Below are positions 1-6,496 of a DNA stretch of 41,390 nt, piece by piece. Position 1 is the first letter of the stretch. Every line of letters starts with the position of its first letter. The translations under genes were made by a program, and so were the position numbers. The notes under the pieces were generated by a model that saw nothing but the letters and a program-made list of their open reading frames with translations, was not told where the DNA came from and made no database searches. Location of the stretch: the NCBI GenBank assembly GCA_016744415.1, contig JADGEL010000006.1, positions 1-41,390 on the forward strand. The letters run 5' to 3'. Source of the DNA: Flavobacteriaceae bacterium. GTDB taxonomy: Bacteria > Bacteroidota > Bacteroidia > Flavobacteriales > Flavobacteriaceae.

Positions 1-115
1 GCCGAAGTTTAAATCTTCACCGTGTATATTAACCTTAATTCTCTCTTTTGTTCTTTCTGATTTATACTATAAAAGTAATAGATTGTAAACTTAAGACGTA
101 TATAATTAATTGTGG
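1..115. repeat. Truncated copy A of the ABC palindromic element
   Basis: Positions 1-115 match the right-hand part of two elements further on (copies B at 4601-4760 and C at 5486-5670). The clearest shared block is AACCTTAAT at 31-39 followed by CTCTTTTGTTCTTTC, equivalent to 4676-4703. The TAAACTTA stretch near 87-94 corresponds to the AAACTTAGG blocks of the other copies. The left half lies before the window. Copy A is more diverged than B and C are from each other. It appears to be the trailing recombination-site-like element of a unit that begins outside the window. No gene is visible in this stretch. Confidence 0.6.
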
Positions 116-174
116 TTTTTTAGATGAAAGAAAATTATGAACTATATTTAAACTTTGTAACTAGGTTGAATATG

Positions 175-302
175 AAGTATACACAGTTTATGTTTGGTCT
201 AAAAAGTGCCTCAGCACCTTTGCGGTCAGATGTCGGCACACTCGGGATGAAGACCAAACAAAACTGTCATTCCACAACATAATCATACACAAAACCGTTG
301 CC
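175..302. repeat. attC-like imperfect palindrome E1
   Basis: The arm at 183-200 pairs with 251-267 over 17 bp with a single bulged A at 190. A second short stem GTGCC (206-210)/GGCAC (235-239) lies inside. The right end, 281-302, is identical over 22 nt to the right end of E2 (720-741) and finishes ACACAAAACCGTTGCC. A long hairpin with a one-base bulge, ending in a GTTGCC core, resembles an integron attC site, but the core is not the classical GTTRRRY. The left core is degenerate and could not be placed. The function is inferred from layout. Confidence 0.6.
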
Positions 303-609
303 ATTAATGCGGAATAAGTGCCAAAATCGAATAATTTTAGTTTTTGAAATAGGGCTTTAGCAACTTGTCGGAATTGAATATTGTGGTGGAAAAATTAGCA
401 CAACAGCGGAGACGAAATATTGCAATGGGAATTTTCTCAAAGCGGAAAAATAGGGGAGTGGGAATTTTCTAATCTTTGCGGAATGAGTTTCTGAAGTGGA
501 AAAGTTTAAAACAAAAATTGTAACAAATCCGAAAAATATCTGAGTGGAATTTTACTCAGAATCGGAAAAATAAAAAAGGAATTTAACAAAGGAAATAAAA
601 GCACTAAAT
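303..609. other. Gene-less unit between E1 and E2
   Basis: No convincing reading frame is seen on either strand. The unit is bounded by a perfect 9-bp inverted repeat, GTTGCCATT at 297-305 and AATGGCAAC at 607-615, as for the gene-bearing units next to it. It contains a loosely repeated motif, GGAATTTT followed by a CGGAA block, near 428-450, 460-482 and 544-569. It may be a decayed cassette, a cassette carrying a non-coding RNA or promoter, or simply spacer. Confidence 0.45.
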
Positions 610-744
610 GGCAACAATGCGTATAATTTATTGCTTACGAATTTTCCTTTGGGAAAATTCTCTGTCACGCCAAAGTTCAGTTCTTTTTTAGTAACTTTGG
701 TTTAAATCTAACGCAAACAAATCATACACAAAACCGTTGCCCAC
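607..744. repeat. attC-like imperfect palindrome E2
   Basis: The outer core is GGCAAC (610-615)/GTTGCC (736-741). The next arm, 618-634, pairs with 713-730 almost throughout with one bulged base. The spacers between core and arm are unequal (2 and 5 bases). Two hairpins lie inside: GAATTTTCC/GGAAAATTC (639-647/652-660, perfect) and CCAAAGTT/AACTTTGG (670-677/693-700). The nested, asymmetric organisation and the length of about 132 bp resemble long integron attC sites, although the inner part is branched. It sits directly before the nuclease gene. No integrase is visible. Confidence 0.65.
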
Positions 745-781
745 AAGCCGAAAAATGAACATTAGATAAAAAAATAACTTT

Positions 782-2629
782 ATGAAATTAGAAAAAATCT
801 TAGACAAACTTGGTTCAATAGAAAAGAACTCTTTTATAAAAATAATAGACAATATTATTTCTAAAAACTCAAAGAATAATAAAGAAATAGATAAAATTCT
901 AAGTTCATCTGACAAAGGCTTAAAATCGGTTGACCATCAAAACATTTCAAAAATATTTACTCTAACTTCAATTGAATTTCAAGAACATATTGAATGCGAG
1001 TTTCAAGAAATCACATCTCAATTGGATATTTTAATTGACATTATTATTCGAGATGGAAATTGTATAATGAAACAAGATTGGTTTTCACGATTATACGAAA
1101 GTGAAATAAAACATTTGAAAAGCAGGATTAAAACTCTTAATGCAGATTTCGAGAATGACAAATCCGAACTAAGTGCTTCGAGAAAAAGAGATTATAAAAT
1201 ATATAAAGAGTGCTTACGTACTGCCTATCATAATGACATAGAAAATAATCGAGAAGCAAAAATAACTTCTGACGAACTGTCGATTATCTTAACGCTTTCA
1301 AAGCAACTTGGGCTATCTCAAGAAGAAGTTAAACTAATAAACTATTCTATTCTTCCAATTAAAAAACTTGACATTCAAGATGTCATCAAAGGGTTAAAAA
1401 ATATTGGAGTAATTTTCTATTCCAACAAAGAAAACACCATTTATGTCGCTGACGAAATGGTAAGAATGTTAAGGAAAGTTAGAGGTAAAAAAATCGCAGA
1501 TAAATTTTATCGCAGAACTCTTAAACTATTAAGAGAACCAATAATTAACCAAATTGGTAGAGAACATAACATTGATAGAAAATTATCCTATTCTCAAAAG
1601 ATTGAAGAAATAATTAAGGAGGGAGTCCCTTTCAATAATCTTCTTCTCAACGATATTTATAAACAGGGAAGTACATTAACTGAAAGAAAGAAAACATTAA
1701 ATGAACTTTGTGAAAAGAGTTTAAATATTAAAAATCTAAAAGGAAGTACGTTAGATGATAAAATCCAAAGTCTAATTCAACATTTTGAAAATGTAGAGCG
1801 TGATGAAAAAGTAGGTATATCTTTAGATGGTTTTGACAAAATGCTTGTTGAACTAAATCAAACACTTCCTAAATTAAATAAGCAGATTAAAGACCAATTT
1901 GAATTACAAGATGAGTTTGTTTTAAAAGCAGGTTTCTTACTTGACTATAATATAAAACCAAGAGATATACTTGACTTAATCATAAAACAAGATGTTACAA
2001 AGTTTATAAAAAGTAATGGTATCAAGCAACGTGGAGACGATACTTTAAATATTCTTGAACATTATAAAGATGTTGAAAATTTATATCTGGAAAATTATGA
2101 AAATGTTGCTTATCGAAACCTAAATTTACTTAAAGAAAATGGAATCTTAATAAAAGAGAGTGAATTAGGGCTGAAGTTCGAAGAATTAACAAGCGTAATT
2201 TTTAAGAGTCTTGGTTTTAATGTAGATGATAAGTTTAAAAACCAAATAAACACAAAAAAGGATATGATGGATATTCTTTTAAACTTAGGCAATCAAGAAA
2301 TTATAATAGTAGAATGTAAAACCAGCAAGGAAAGAGGTTACAACAAATTTAGTTCTGTTTCAAGACAATTGAAATCATATCAAAATTTGGCTCTTAAAAA
2401 CAATTTGAGAATTGTGAAAATTCTTTTAGTAGCACCAGAATTTAGTGACGACTTTGTTACTGATTGTGAAATGGACACTGAAATGAATTTATCACTTATA
2501 ACTGCTTCTACACTTTCGAATATTTCAGAAGCATTTAAATCATCTAAGCGGACTGAATTCCCACACGTTTTATTTCGAGATATTATAATTAACGAAGACC
2601 GAATATTAAAAGCGTTGAAAAAGAAATAA
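782..2629 (+). CDS. Mrr-like PD-(D/E)xK nuclease, probable defence gene
   Basis: A 615-residue soluble protein with no signal peptide or membrane segment. The last third (about 465-600) looks like a restriction-endonuclease fold: a helix with LKFEELTSVIFKSLGF, then D494/D497 on one strand, and E511-C-K513 in IIIVECKTS on the next. This is the D...ExK pattern of Mrr and type IV enzymes. A Q in the following helix (SRQLKSYQ) is also usual there. The first 460 residues are Lys/Glu-rich, helical and partly coiled-coil, and I do not recognise them. The gene starts at ATG 782, 40 bp after element E2, and E3 begins 10 bp after its stop, so it fills one cassette-like unit. Nuclease activity is inferred from the motif. 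The substrate is unknown, and cleavage of foreign or modified DNA is the likely role. Confidence 0.7.
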   Translation: MKLEKILDKLGSIEKNSFIKIIDNIISKNSKNNKEIDKILSSSDKGLKSVDHQNISKIFTLTSIEFQEHIECEFQEITSQLDILIDIIIRDGNCIMKQDWFSRLYESEIKHLKSRIKTLNADFENDKSELSASRKRDYKIYKECLRTAYHNDIENNREAKITSDELSIILTLSKQLGLSQEEVKLINYSILPIKKLDIQDVIKGLKNIGVIFYSNKENTIYVADEMVRMLRKVRGKKIADKFYRRTLKLLREPIINQIGREHNIDRKLSYSQKIEEIIKEGVPFNNLLLNDIYKQGSTLTERKKTLNELCEKSLNIKNLKGSTLDDKIQSLIQHFENVERDEKVGISLDGFDKMLVELNQTLPKLNKQIKDQFELQDEFVLKAGFLLDYNIKPRDILDLIIKQDVTKFIKSNGIKQRGDDTLNILEHYKDVENLYLENYENVAYRNLNLLKENGILIKESELGLKFEELTSVIFKSLGFNVDDKFKNQINTKKDMMDILLNLGNQEIIIVECKTSKERGYNKFSSVSRQLKSYQNLALKNNLRIVKILLVAPEFSDDFVTDCEMDTEMNLSLITASTLSNISEAFKSSKRTEFPHVLFRDIIINEDRILKALKKK

Positions 2630-2638
2630 AAAAGGCCA

Positions 2639-2772
2639 GTGGGCAACAACGTATATAAAAAATAGCGGTTTAGGTGCTTAAACGAAAGATAAATAATAAA
2701 ATAAAGGTCAGTTATAAACCGAAAAGTCAGTGCCTAAAAACCCGCTACTTTTCATTACACGAGACCGTTGTA
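2639..2772. repeat. attC-like imperfect palindrome E3
   Basis: The left end GGCAACAACGTATA (2642-2655) resembles the left end of E2. The right end TTACACGAGACCGTTG (2755-2770) resembles the right ends of E1 and E2. The central arm 2662-2677 pairs with 2732-2747 with small bulges (AGCGG and AGGTGC paired with GCCT and CCCGCT). The length is about 131 bp. The left edge GTGGGCAAC (2639-2647) is the exact reverse complement of GTTGCCCAC at 736-744, so the nuclease gene is enclosed by a perfect 9-bp inverted repeat. Confidence 0.65.
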
Positions 2773-3049
2773 ATGCATTATGACCCGTCCTGAAATAAGG
2801 CTACATAATTTTTATAAAGATACAGCTATTAGACTGGGCATCGAGCCAAAACGATGTGACAACAGTTGCTAAAGGCAATTTGGATCTGCCTTTTTTGTTC
2901 GCAATAATCAGAATTTGACAAATGACGATAACTACGTTATCTATTTGACGAACTATTATAAGAGATTAATCAGAAGTCCTATTCTCTTACAATAGTTAAA
3001 CAAATTCTTTATATTTACTCAAAAAATGCAGAACTGCGTTTAGCAGGTT
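2773..3049. other. Non-coding stretch, possible insertion-sequence remnant
   Basis: No gene is seen. The stretch begins a few bases after the core of E3. It contains TCCTGAAATAAGG (2789-2801), which recalls an insertion-sequence end but could not be confirmed, then a terminator-like hairpin, and a GATAAC/GTTATC hairpin at 2927-2941. Just before the next gene, GTTAGCTG (3050-3057) looks like the right core of a palindrome whose left half is missing. A deletion or an old IS insertion may have removed it. Confidence 0.35.
2871..2896 (+). terminator. Intrinsic terminator-like hairpin
   Basis: AAAGGCA (2871-2877) pairs perfectly with TGCCTTT (2887-2893), followed by more T (run 2890-2896). It is read on the plus strand. 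No gene ends close by, so it may terminate read-through from the nuclease unit or belong to a lost gene. Confidence 0.5.
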
Positions 3050-3063
3050 GTTAGCTGTCATTT

Positions 3064-3531
3064 ATGAACAACGCCGAAAACAAATATTATTGTGACGATT
3101 CATTGAAAAATGGAGAAAATGAAAAATGGCAATATTTGCTTAATTATGCTTTTGAAAAAGCTGAATTTGTTGAATTTAATATACTTTATTCAAATCAAGA
3201 AATTACATCTGAAATAGAAGCTCTTTCGAAAAGCCTTGTTGAAAAATCGAAAAGAACAGACAAAATATATGCAAATGGGAATTACTTTGTGAGATATATT
3301 TTATCTAACGAATTGAAGGAATTTATAAAGTCTAAAAAATATGGAGATTGGGAAGGTTATAATTATGAAGATATTAGTTTTATAAAAGACGGTAAAGAAT
3401 TTCTTGCAACTAATACGCACGAAAATCTAATAATTATAAAAATGAATAAAAATCTGAAAGCAGAATTAACTGAAAAAGGGTTTGACTTTTGGTGCAATTG
3501 GGGAATAAATCCTGAAAATAAAACTGAATAA
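3064..3531 (+). CDS. Unknown soluble protein, cassette-like gene
   Basis: A 155-residue acidic protein without signal peptide or membrane segments. I do not recognise the family. It is rich in aromatic residues, with an N-terminal helical half and a C-terminal half that ends FWCNWGINPENKTE. The ATG at 3064 follows GTTAGCTG (3050-3057) by six bases. The stop is followed seven bases later by CAGCTAAC (3538-3545), so the gene is enclosed by a perfect 8-bp inverted repeat. That tight packing and single-gene layout is what one expects of an integron cassette. Small lone genes in such arrays are often immunity, stress or antitoxin proteins, but nothing here assigns a role. Confidence 0.6.
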   Translation: MNNAENKYYCDDSLKNGENEKWQYLLNYAFEKAEFVEFNILYSNQEITSEIEALSKSLVEKSKRTDKIYANGNYFVRYILSNELKEFIKSKKYGDWEGYNYEDISFIKDGKEFLATNTHENLIIIKMNKNLKAELTEKGFDFWCNWGINPENKTE

Positions 3532-3551
3532 AAACACCAGCTAACAAAGAA

Positions 3552-4602
3552 TTGAGCTAAAAAAAAAGCTTTATTAATCTAATTTTGAAACATAATTTTT
3601 GTCATATGACAGTCCCGATTTAGAAATACTATAAGCTTGCTTTATTAGTTTATTACACACAGCAATTAATGCTAGTTTTTCACTCTTTCCTTTAGCCACA
3701 ATTCTCTCATATAAAGTATTGCATTGAGGGTTGTGAATACACGTTGTAAAACTGCATAAAAATAAATGATTTCTAACTAACGAATAACCTGTTTTACTTA
3801 TTCTAGTTTTACCTCTTATACTACTGCCAGAACTACGCTCATTTGGAGCTAAACCTAGATAAGAAGATATTTGTTTGCTACTCTGAAAATCTTTAAAACC
3901 ATTTGTGGTAACAATTAATAATATTGCTGTCTTCTTTCCTATTCTTGGAATGGTAGCAAGTCTGGTATAAAGATCCCGTTGGTTTGCATTAATCAATTAT
4001 TCCATTTCTATCTCAAGTAGCTTAATCTCTTTTTGAAGACTTTTTAGTTGACGTTTTAAAGAACGAATCATTTTACCTCTTTTAAGACCTCTAGTTTGGA
4101 GGGTATGCAATTTGTTTTTTATTGCAGTACTCTGTTTAAGGTAAAGCTGTGTAATGGTTTGGAGTTGTTTACAATCTTCTACATATTCTAGTGATGGTGA
4201 CCATAAATACATCTGCTGTTCTTGACCGTAGTGACAAATCATTTTTGCATCACTCTTGTCAGTTTTAACTCGGTTTAGCTTCATTTGTATAAAGCGTTTA
4301 ATCACTAGAGGATTCATAACCGTTACGCGCATAGCTTTATCATAAAGAAATAATGCTAATTGTTGATGATAACAACCTGTAGCTTCCAATACACACCAAT
4401 GCTCAGTACCTAATGTTTAAAAAAAAATTAAACCATTTGTAAACTGATTATGACCTTAGATTGAGTCATAAACATCAAATACATCTTTGCTAATGTCGAT
4501 TCCAATAAATAGTGTACTTTTATTCATAGTAAATTAAATTTGGAAAGAACTAAATTACCTTGATTACAACATCCTAAAAACAGGCTCTAAAGGCCTAAAT
4601 AA
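3552..4602 (-). mobile_element. IS110-family insertion sequence (inactive)
   Basis: The edges were inferred from an empty-site comparison. The left flank ends CTAACAAAGAA (3541-3551) and the right flank resumes CTGAACGTACTTAAG (4603-4617). Joined, they recreate the uninterrupted AACAAAGAACTGAACG found in copy C (5494-5509). No terminal inverted repeats or clear target duplication are seen, as is usual for IS110. Only about 75 bp lies upstream and 22 bp downstream of the transposase. That leaves little room for the bridge RNA known from IS110 elements, so this copy may be shortened, or the edges may be slightly off. Confidence 0.7.
3574..4527 (-). pseudogene. IS110 transposase with three in-frame stops
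   Basis: Read from ATG 4527 down to 3574, one frame of 317 codons encodes an IS110 recombinase. It has the RuvC-like DEDD part (FIGIDISKD at the N-terminus, LEATGCYH, TDKSDAKMI) and the C-terminal domain (IPRIGKKTA, then GLAPNERSSGSSIRGK, where the catalytic Ser is expected). The frame is broken by three TAA codons, at about 4458-4456, 4419-4417 and 3999-3997, with no frameshift. Short open pieces remain at 3997-4389 and 3574-3996. One to three point changes (such as CAA or GAA to TAA) explain the damage. The pieces should not be annotated as working genes. Confidence 0.85.
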
Positions 4603-4760
4603 CTGAACGTACTTAAGTAATAAAAGAGCAGGGATTTTTATTGTTGACGGAATCTAAAGTTCCTACGGCTATAATAACCTTAATCTGCTCTTTTGTTCTT
4701 TCAATTAGTTAGTTAATATAATTAAAAGTAAACTTAGGATGACTATAATTCATTGTGACA
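4601..4760. repeat. attC-like palindromic element, copy B
   Basis: Nearly identical to copy C (5501-5643) over about 140 bp. It begins AACTGAACGTACTTAAG and carries the stem AAAAGAGCAG (4622-4631)/CTGCTCTTTT (4685-4694), then ACTTAGGAT (4732-4740). Its leftmost part, CAGCTAACAAAGAA (3538-3551), has been separated from it by the IS110 element. With C it brackets the frameshifted gene at 4886-5489 as a direct repeat. The outer right pair seen in C is degenerate here (ATTCATTGTGAC). Confidence 0.65.
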
Positions 4761-4885
4761 TTAGTCAAAGAATAAAAATAATAATATAAATTATCAGCGT
4801 AAATTCAATTTTAGCCTGTAGCCATATTTCAGGACTAGATATTAAAAAAGCATTTCCCAAAAATTAATAAACTAAAATTATTTTC

Positions 4886-5489
4886 ATGTTGTTTATAAAA
4901 TTCAAAATACTTAATTCATCAAATTACCAGGACTTTCAAAAACTATTTTTTCATATGGATGATATAAGAAAGTATAGTGATAAATACGAGGTTGAAAAAG
5001 TAAATCTAGAAAATTTAGATTGGGATGAAATGAATGATGATGAAATGAAGATAGTATTTGACAAATTAGACGGAACTTATCAAAAAAAATCAAGATGAGG
5101 AACGATTTAAAAAAATTATCCCTGACTATGTTAATACATTTTTAGTGCATTATTTAAAAGATGTTGATAATGATGTAAATGGAAATCTTATTGATAAAGA
5201 TATTATGTCTTTATGGAATTACTTAGAATACGGTTTTGAGGTAAATATGTGTAGTATTAAAAAATTAAATGACGAGTTAGGTATCATTAAGCTTTCAACT
5301 TCTAATTATCCTTTCGGCGGAATGGAGCGCTTTTTAATAACTTTAAAATCCTTTAATTTAATTCCTTTAGAGTGTTTTAACGGCTTCTCAATAATAGAAT
5401 TTGATTGGACTTCAAATTTTGATTTTGTTACGAGTGAATTACCAGAAAAAACAAAAGAATATTTATCATTAAAAAAGGAAATAAACTAA
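4886..5489 (+). pseudogene. Unknown gene with a frameshift in an A8 run
   Basis: Two overlapping frames make one protein. Frame one (ATG 4886, about 67 residues, stop at 5098) ends GTYQKKSR. The second frame is open before its first canonical start (GTG 5145): read from the A run it continues as KNQDEERFKKIIPDYVNTF and on to the stop at 5489. The switch is at eight A residues, 5082-5089. Removing one A would give a continuous protein of about 200 residues. It is acidic and soluble, with no family recognised. The cause may be decay, a sequencing error or transcriptional slippage on the A run. The gene lies between copies B and C as a cassette-like unit. About 125 bp between B and the ATG holds no other gene. 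Confidence 0.6.
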
Positions 5490-5670
5490 CCACAACAAAG
5501 AACTGAACGTACTTAAGTAATAAAAAAGAGCAGGGATTTTCATTGTTGACGGAATCTAAAGTTCATACGTATAAACTAATCTTACTCTGCTCTTTTGTTC
5601 TTTCAATTAGTTAGTTAATATAATTAAAAGCAAACTTAGGATGTATAAAAAATATAAATGGTTCAGTGGC
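5486..5670. repeat. attC-like palindromic element, copy C
   Basis: The most complete copy of this family. The outer stem CTAACCAC (5486-5493)/GTGGCTAA (5666-5673) pairs partly. It is followed by a left-only spacer AACAAAGA, then ACTGAAC (5502-5508)/GTTCAGT (5661-5667), then ACTTAAGT (5511-5518) against ACTTAGG (5634-5640), then AAAAGAGCAG (5524-5533)/CTGCTCTTTT (5587-5596). It starts immediately after the stop of the frameshifted gene. The nested stems and one-sided spacer are again attC-like. The opening TAACCACAACAAAG resembles the TAACAA start of many attC sites. Confidence 0.65.
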
Positions 5671-5688
5671 TAATTAAAACGATAAACT

Positions 5689-5773
5689 TGAGTCAAACCG
5701 CAAGTTTGACTCAGTGTAAATTGACAGTTAAGTGCTTCGAAATCATTTGCGTTTCTTATACTAACCGTTGGGC
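5689..5773. repeat. Partial attC-like element at the tRNA edge
   Basis: A perfect hairpin TGAGTCAAAC/GTTTGACTCA (5689-5698/5704-5713, loop CGCAA) is followed by a right end CTTATACTAACCGTTGGGC (5755-5773), similar to the right ends of E1-E3. Here the core GTTGGGC fits the integron consensus GTTRRRY. The matching left core was not found. It is the last such element before the tRNA gene. Confidence 0.45.
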
Positions 5774-5785
5774 ATAAACATAAAA

Positions 5786-5813
5786 CAACGGTTTAGTAGA
5801 AACCAAACCGTTG
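5786..5813 (-). terminator. Intrinsic terminator of tRNA-Met
   Basis: CAACGGTTT (5786-5794) and AAACCGTTG (5805-5813) form a perfect 9-bp stem. Read on the minus strand it lies 22 bp after the tRNA and is followed by TTTTATG. The stem contains AAACCGTTGCC, the same ending as palindromes E1 and E2. Confidence 0.7.
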
Positions 5814-5835
5814 CCTTTAAAAGGATTTTGAATTG

Positions 5836-5909
5836 TAGCGTGATGCAGAATTGAACTGCAGACCTCCGGGTTATGAATCCGACGCTCTAACCAACTGAGC
5901 TACCACGCC
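5836..5909 (-). tRNA. tRNA-Met (CAT)
   Basis: The reverse strand folds as a tRNA of 74 nt. The acceptor GGCGTGG pairs with TCACGCT (two G-U pairs). The D arm is GCTC/GAGC, the anticodon loop TTCATAA carries CAT, the T arm is TGCAG/CTGCA, and the discriminator base is A. CCA is not encoded. A CAT anticodon could also be tRNA-Ile2 with a modified C; the anticodon arm looks more like elongator tRNA-Met. A consensus promoter lies just upstream and a terminator just downstream. It marks the border between the accessory region and the core chromosome. Confidence 0.92.
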
Positions 5910-5920
5910 TTTTGCGGGTG

Positions 5921-5950
5921 CAAATATAAAATAAATTTAACTTGTAGCAA
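5921..5950 (-). promoter_or_regulatory. Promoter of tRNA-Met
   Basis: On the minus strand TTG (5950-5948), a 19-base spacer and TATATTTG (5928-5921) match the Bacteroidota consensus (TTTG, TAnnTTTG). The mature tRNA begins 11 bases after it. Confidence 0.8.
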
Positions 5951-6034
5951 TCAATACTTTTGAAAAATTTACACTAAAATCAAATTTTTTTAAAATCAAA
6001 TAAAAGCATATATTGTGCGTCAAATACTACTGTT

Positions 6035-6418
6035 ATGTCTGATAAAATTAAGTTTGAAATTGAATTTCCTATACACGCATCACCTCAAATGTTATATCAA
6101 TATTTTGGTTCAGCATCAGGTTTATCAGAGTGGTTTGCTGATAATGTGAATTCTAGAGGAGAGTTGTTTACTTTTATATGGGATGGTGCAGAAGAACAAG
6201 CGAAATTGGTTTCTAAAAAAAGGGATGTAAAGCTTAGATTAAAATGGCTAGAAAGCGAAGATGATGATTCTTATTTTGAATTTAGGGTTGAAGTAGATGC
6301 GCTTACAAATGATGTTTCTTTAATGATTACTGATTTTGCAGATGAAGATGAAGTTGAAAACTCTAGAATGTTTTGGGAAAATCAAATTAGCGAATTAAAA
6401 CATAGAATAGGAGCGTAG
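6035..6418 (+). CDS. START-like (AHSA1-type) domain protein
   Basis: A 127-residue cytoplasmic protein. The whole length looks like one helix-grip (START/AHSA1-like) fold. It opens with FEIEFPIHASPQMLYQYF and has the LSEWFADNV segment typical of these proteins. An alternating beta-sheet region follows, and then a long C-terminal helix (WENQISELKHRIG). A protein of this size is widely conserved in Flavobacteriia, usually annotated only as START-like. The ligand or partner is unknown; some relatives bind lipids and others stimulate chaperones. A strong terminator follows, so it is probably transcribed alone. Confidence 0.8.
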   Translation: MSDKIKFEIEFPIHASPQMLYQYFGSASGLSEWFADNVNSRGELFTFIWDGAEEQAKLVSKKRDVKLRLKWLESEDDDSYFEFRVEVDALTNDVSLMITDFADEDEVENSRMFWENQISELKHRIGA

Positions 6419-6442
6419 TTCTTAATCAAGAATATTCAATTG

Positions 6443-6466
6443 AAGCTCTGATTTATCAGAGCTTTT
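6443..6466 (+). terminator. Intrinsic terminator after the START-like gene
   Basis: AAGCTCTGA (6443-6451) pairs perfectly with TCAGAGCTT (6456-6464), with loop TTTA and a following T run. Confidence 0.85.
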
Positions 6467-6496
6467 TTAGTTACTTTTGCGTTTCAATTTCTTTAT

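Noticed and set aside
688-915. Antisense frame over the start of the nuclease gene
   Set aside because: It is low-complexity Phe/Ile/Leu translation of AT-rich coding DNA and overlaps element E2; no promoter or family match.
3574-4389. Two separate transposase genes
   Set aside because: They lie in the same frame, separated only by a TAA, and together with upstream codons make one IS110 protein.
4601-4760. Copy B as the bridge-RNA-bearing left end of the IS110 element, with A and C as solo ends
   Set aside because: Copy C continues across the junction into AACAAAGAA, the same flank found on the far side of the IS, so B belongs to the target and not to the element.
175-5670. CRISPR array
   Set aside because: The repeats are long, few, palindromic and separated by genes of very different size; there are no short regular spacers and no cas genes.
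5689-5713. Terminator for the frameshifted gene
   Set aside because: The perfect stem is not followed by a T run on the plus strand, so it fits better as part of an attC-like element.
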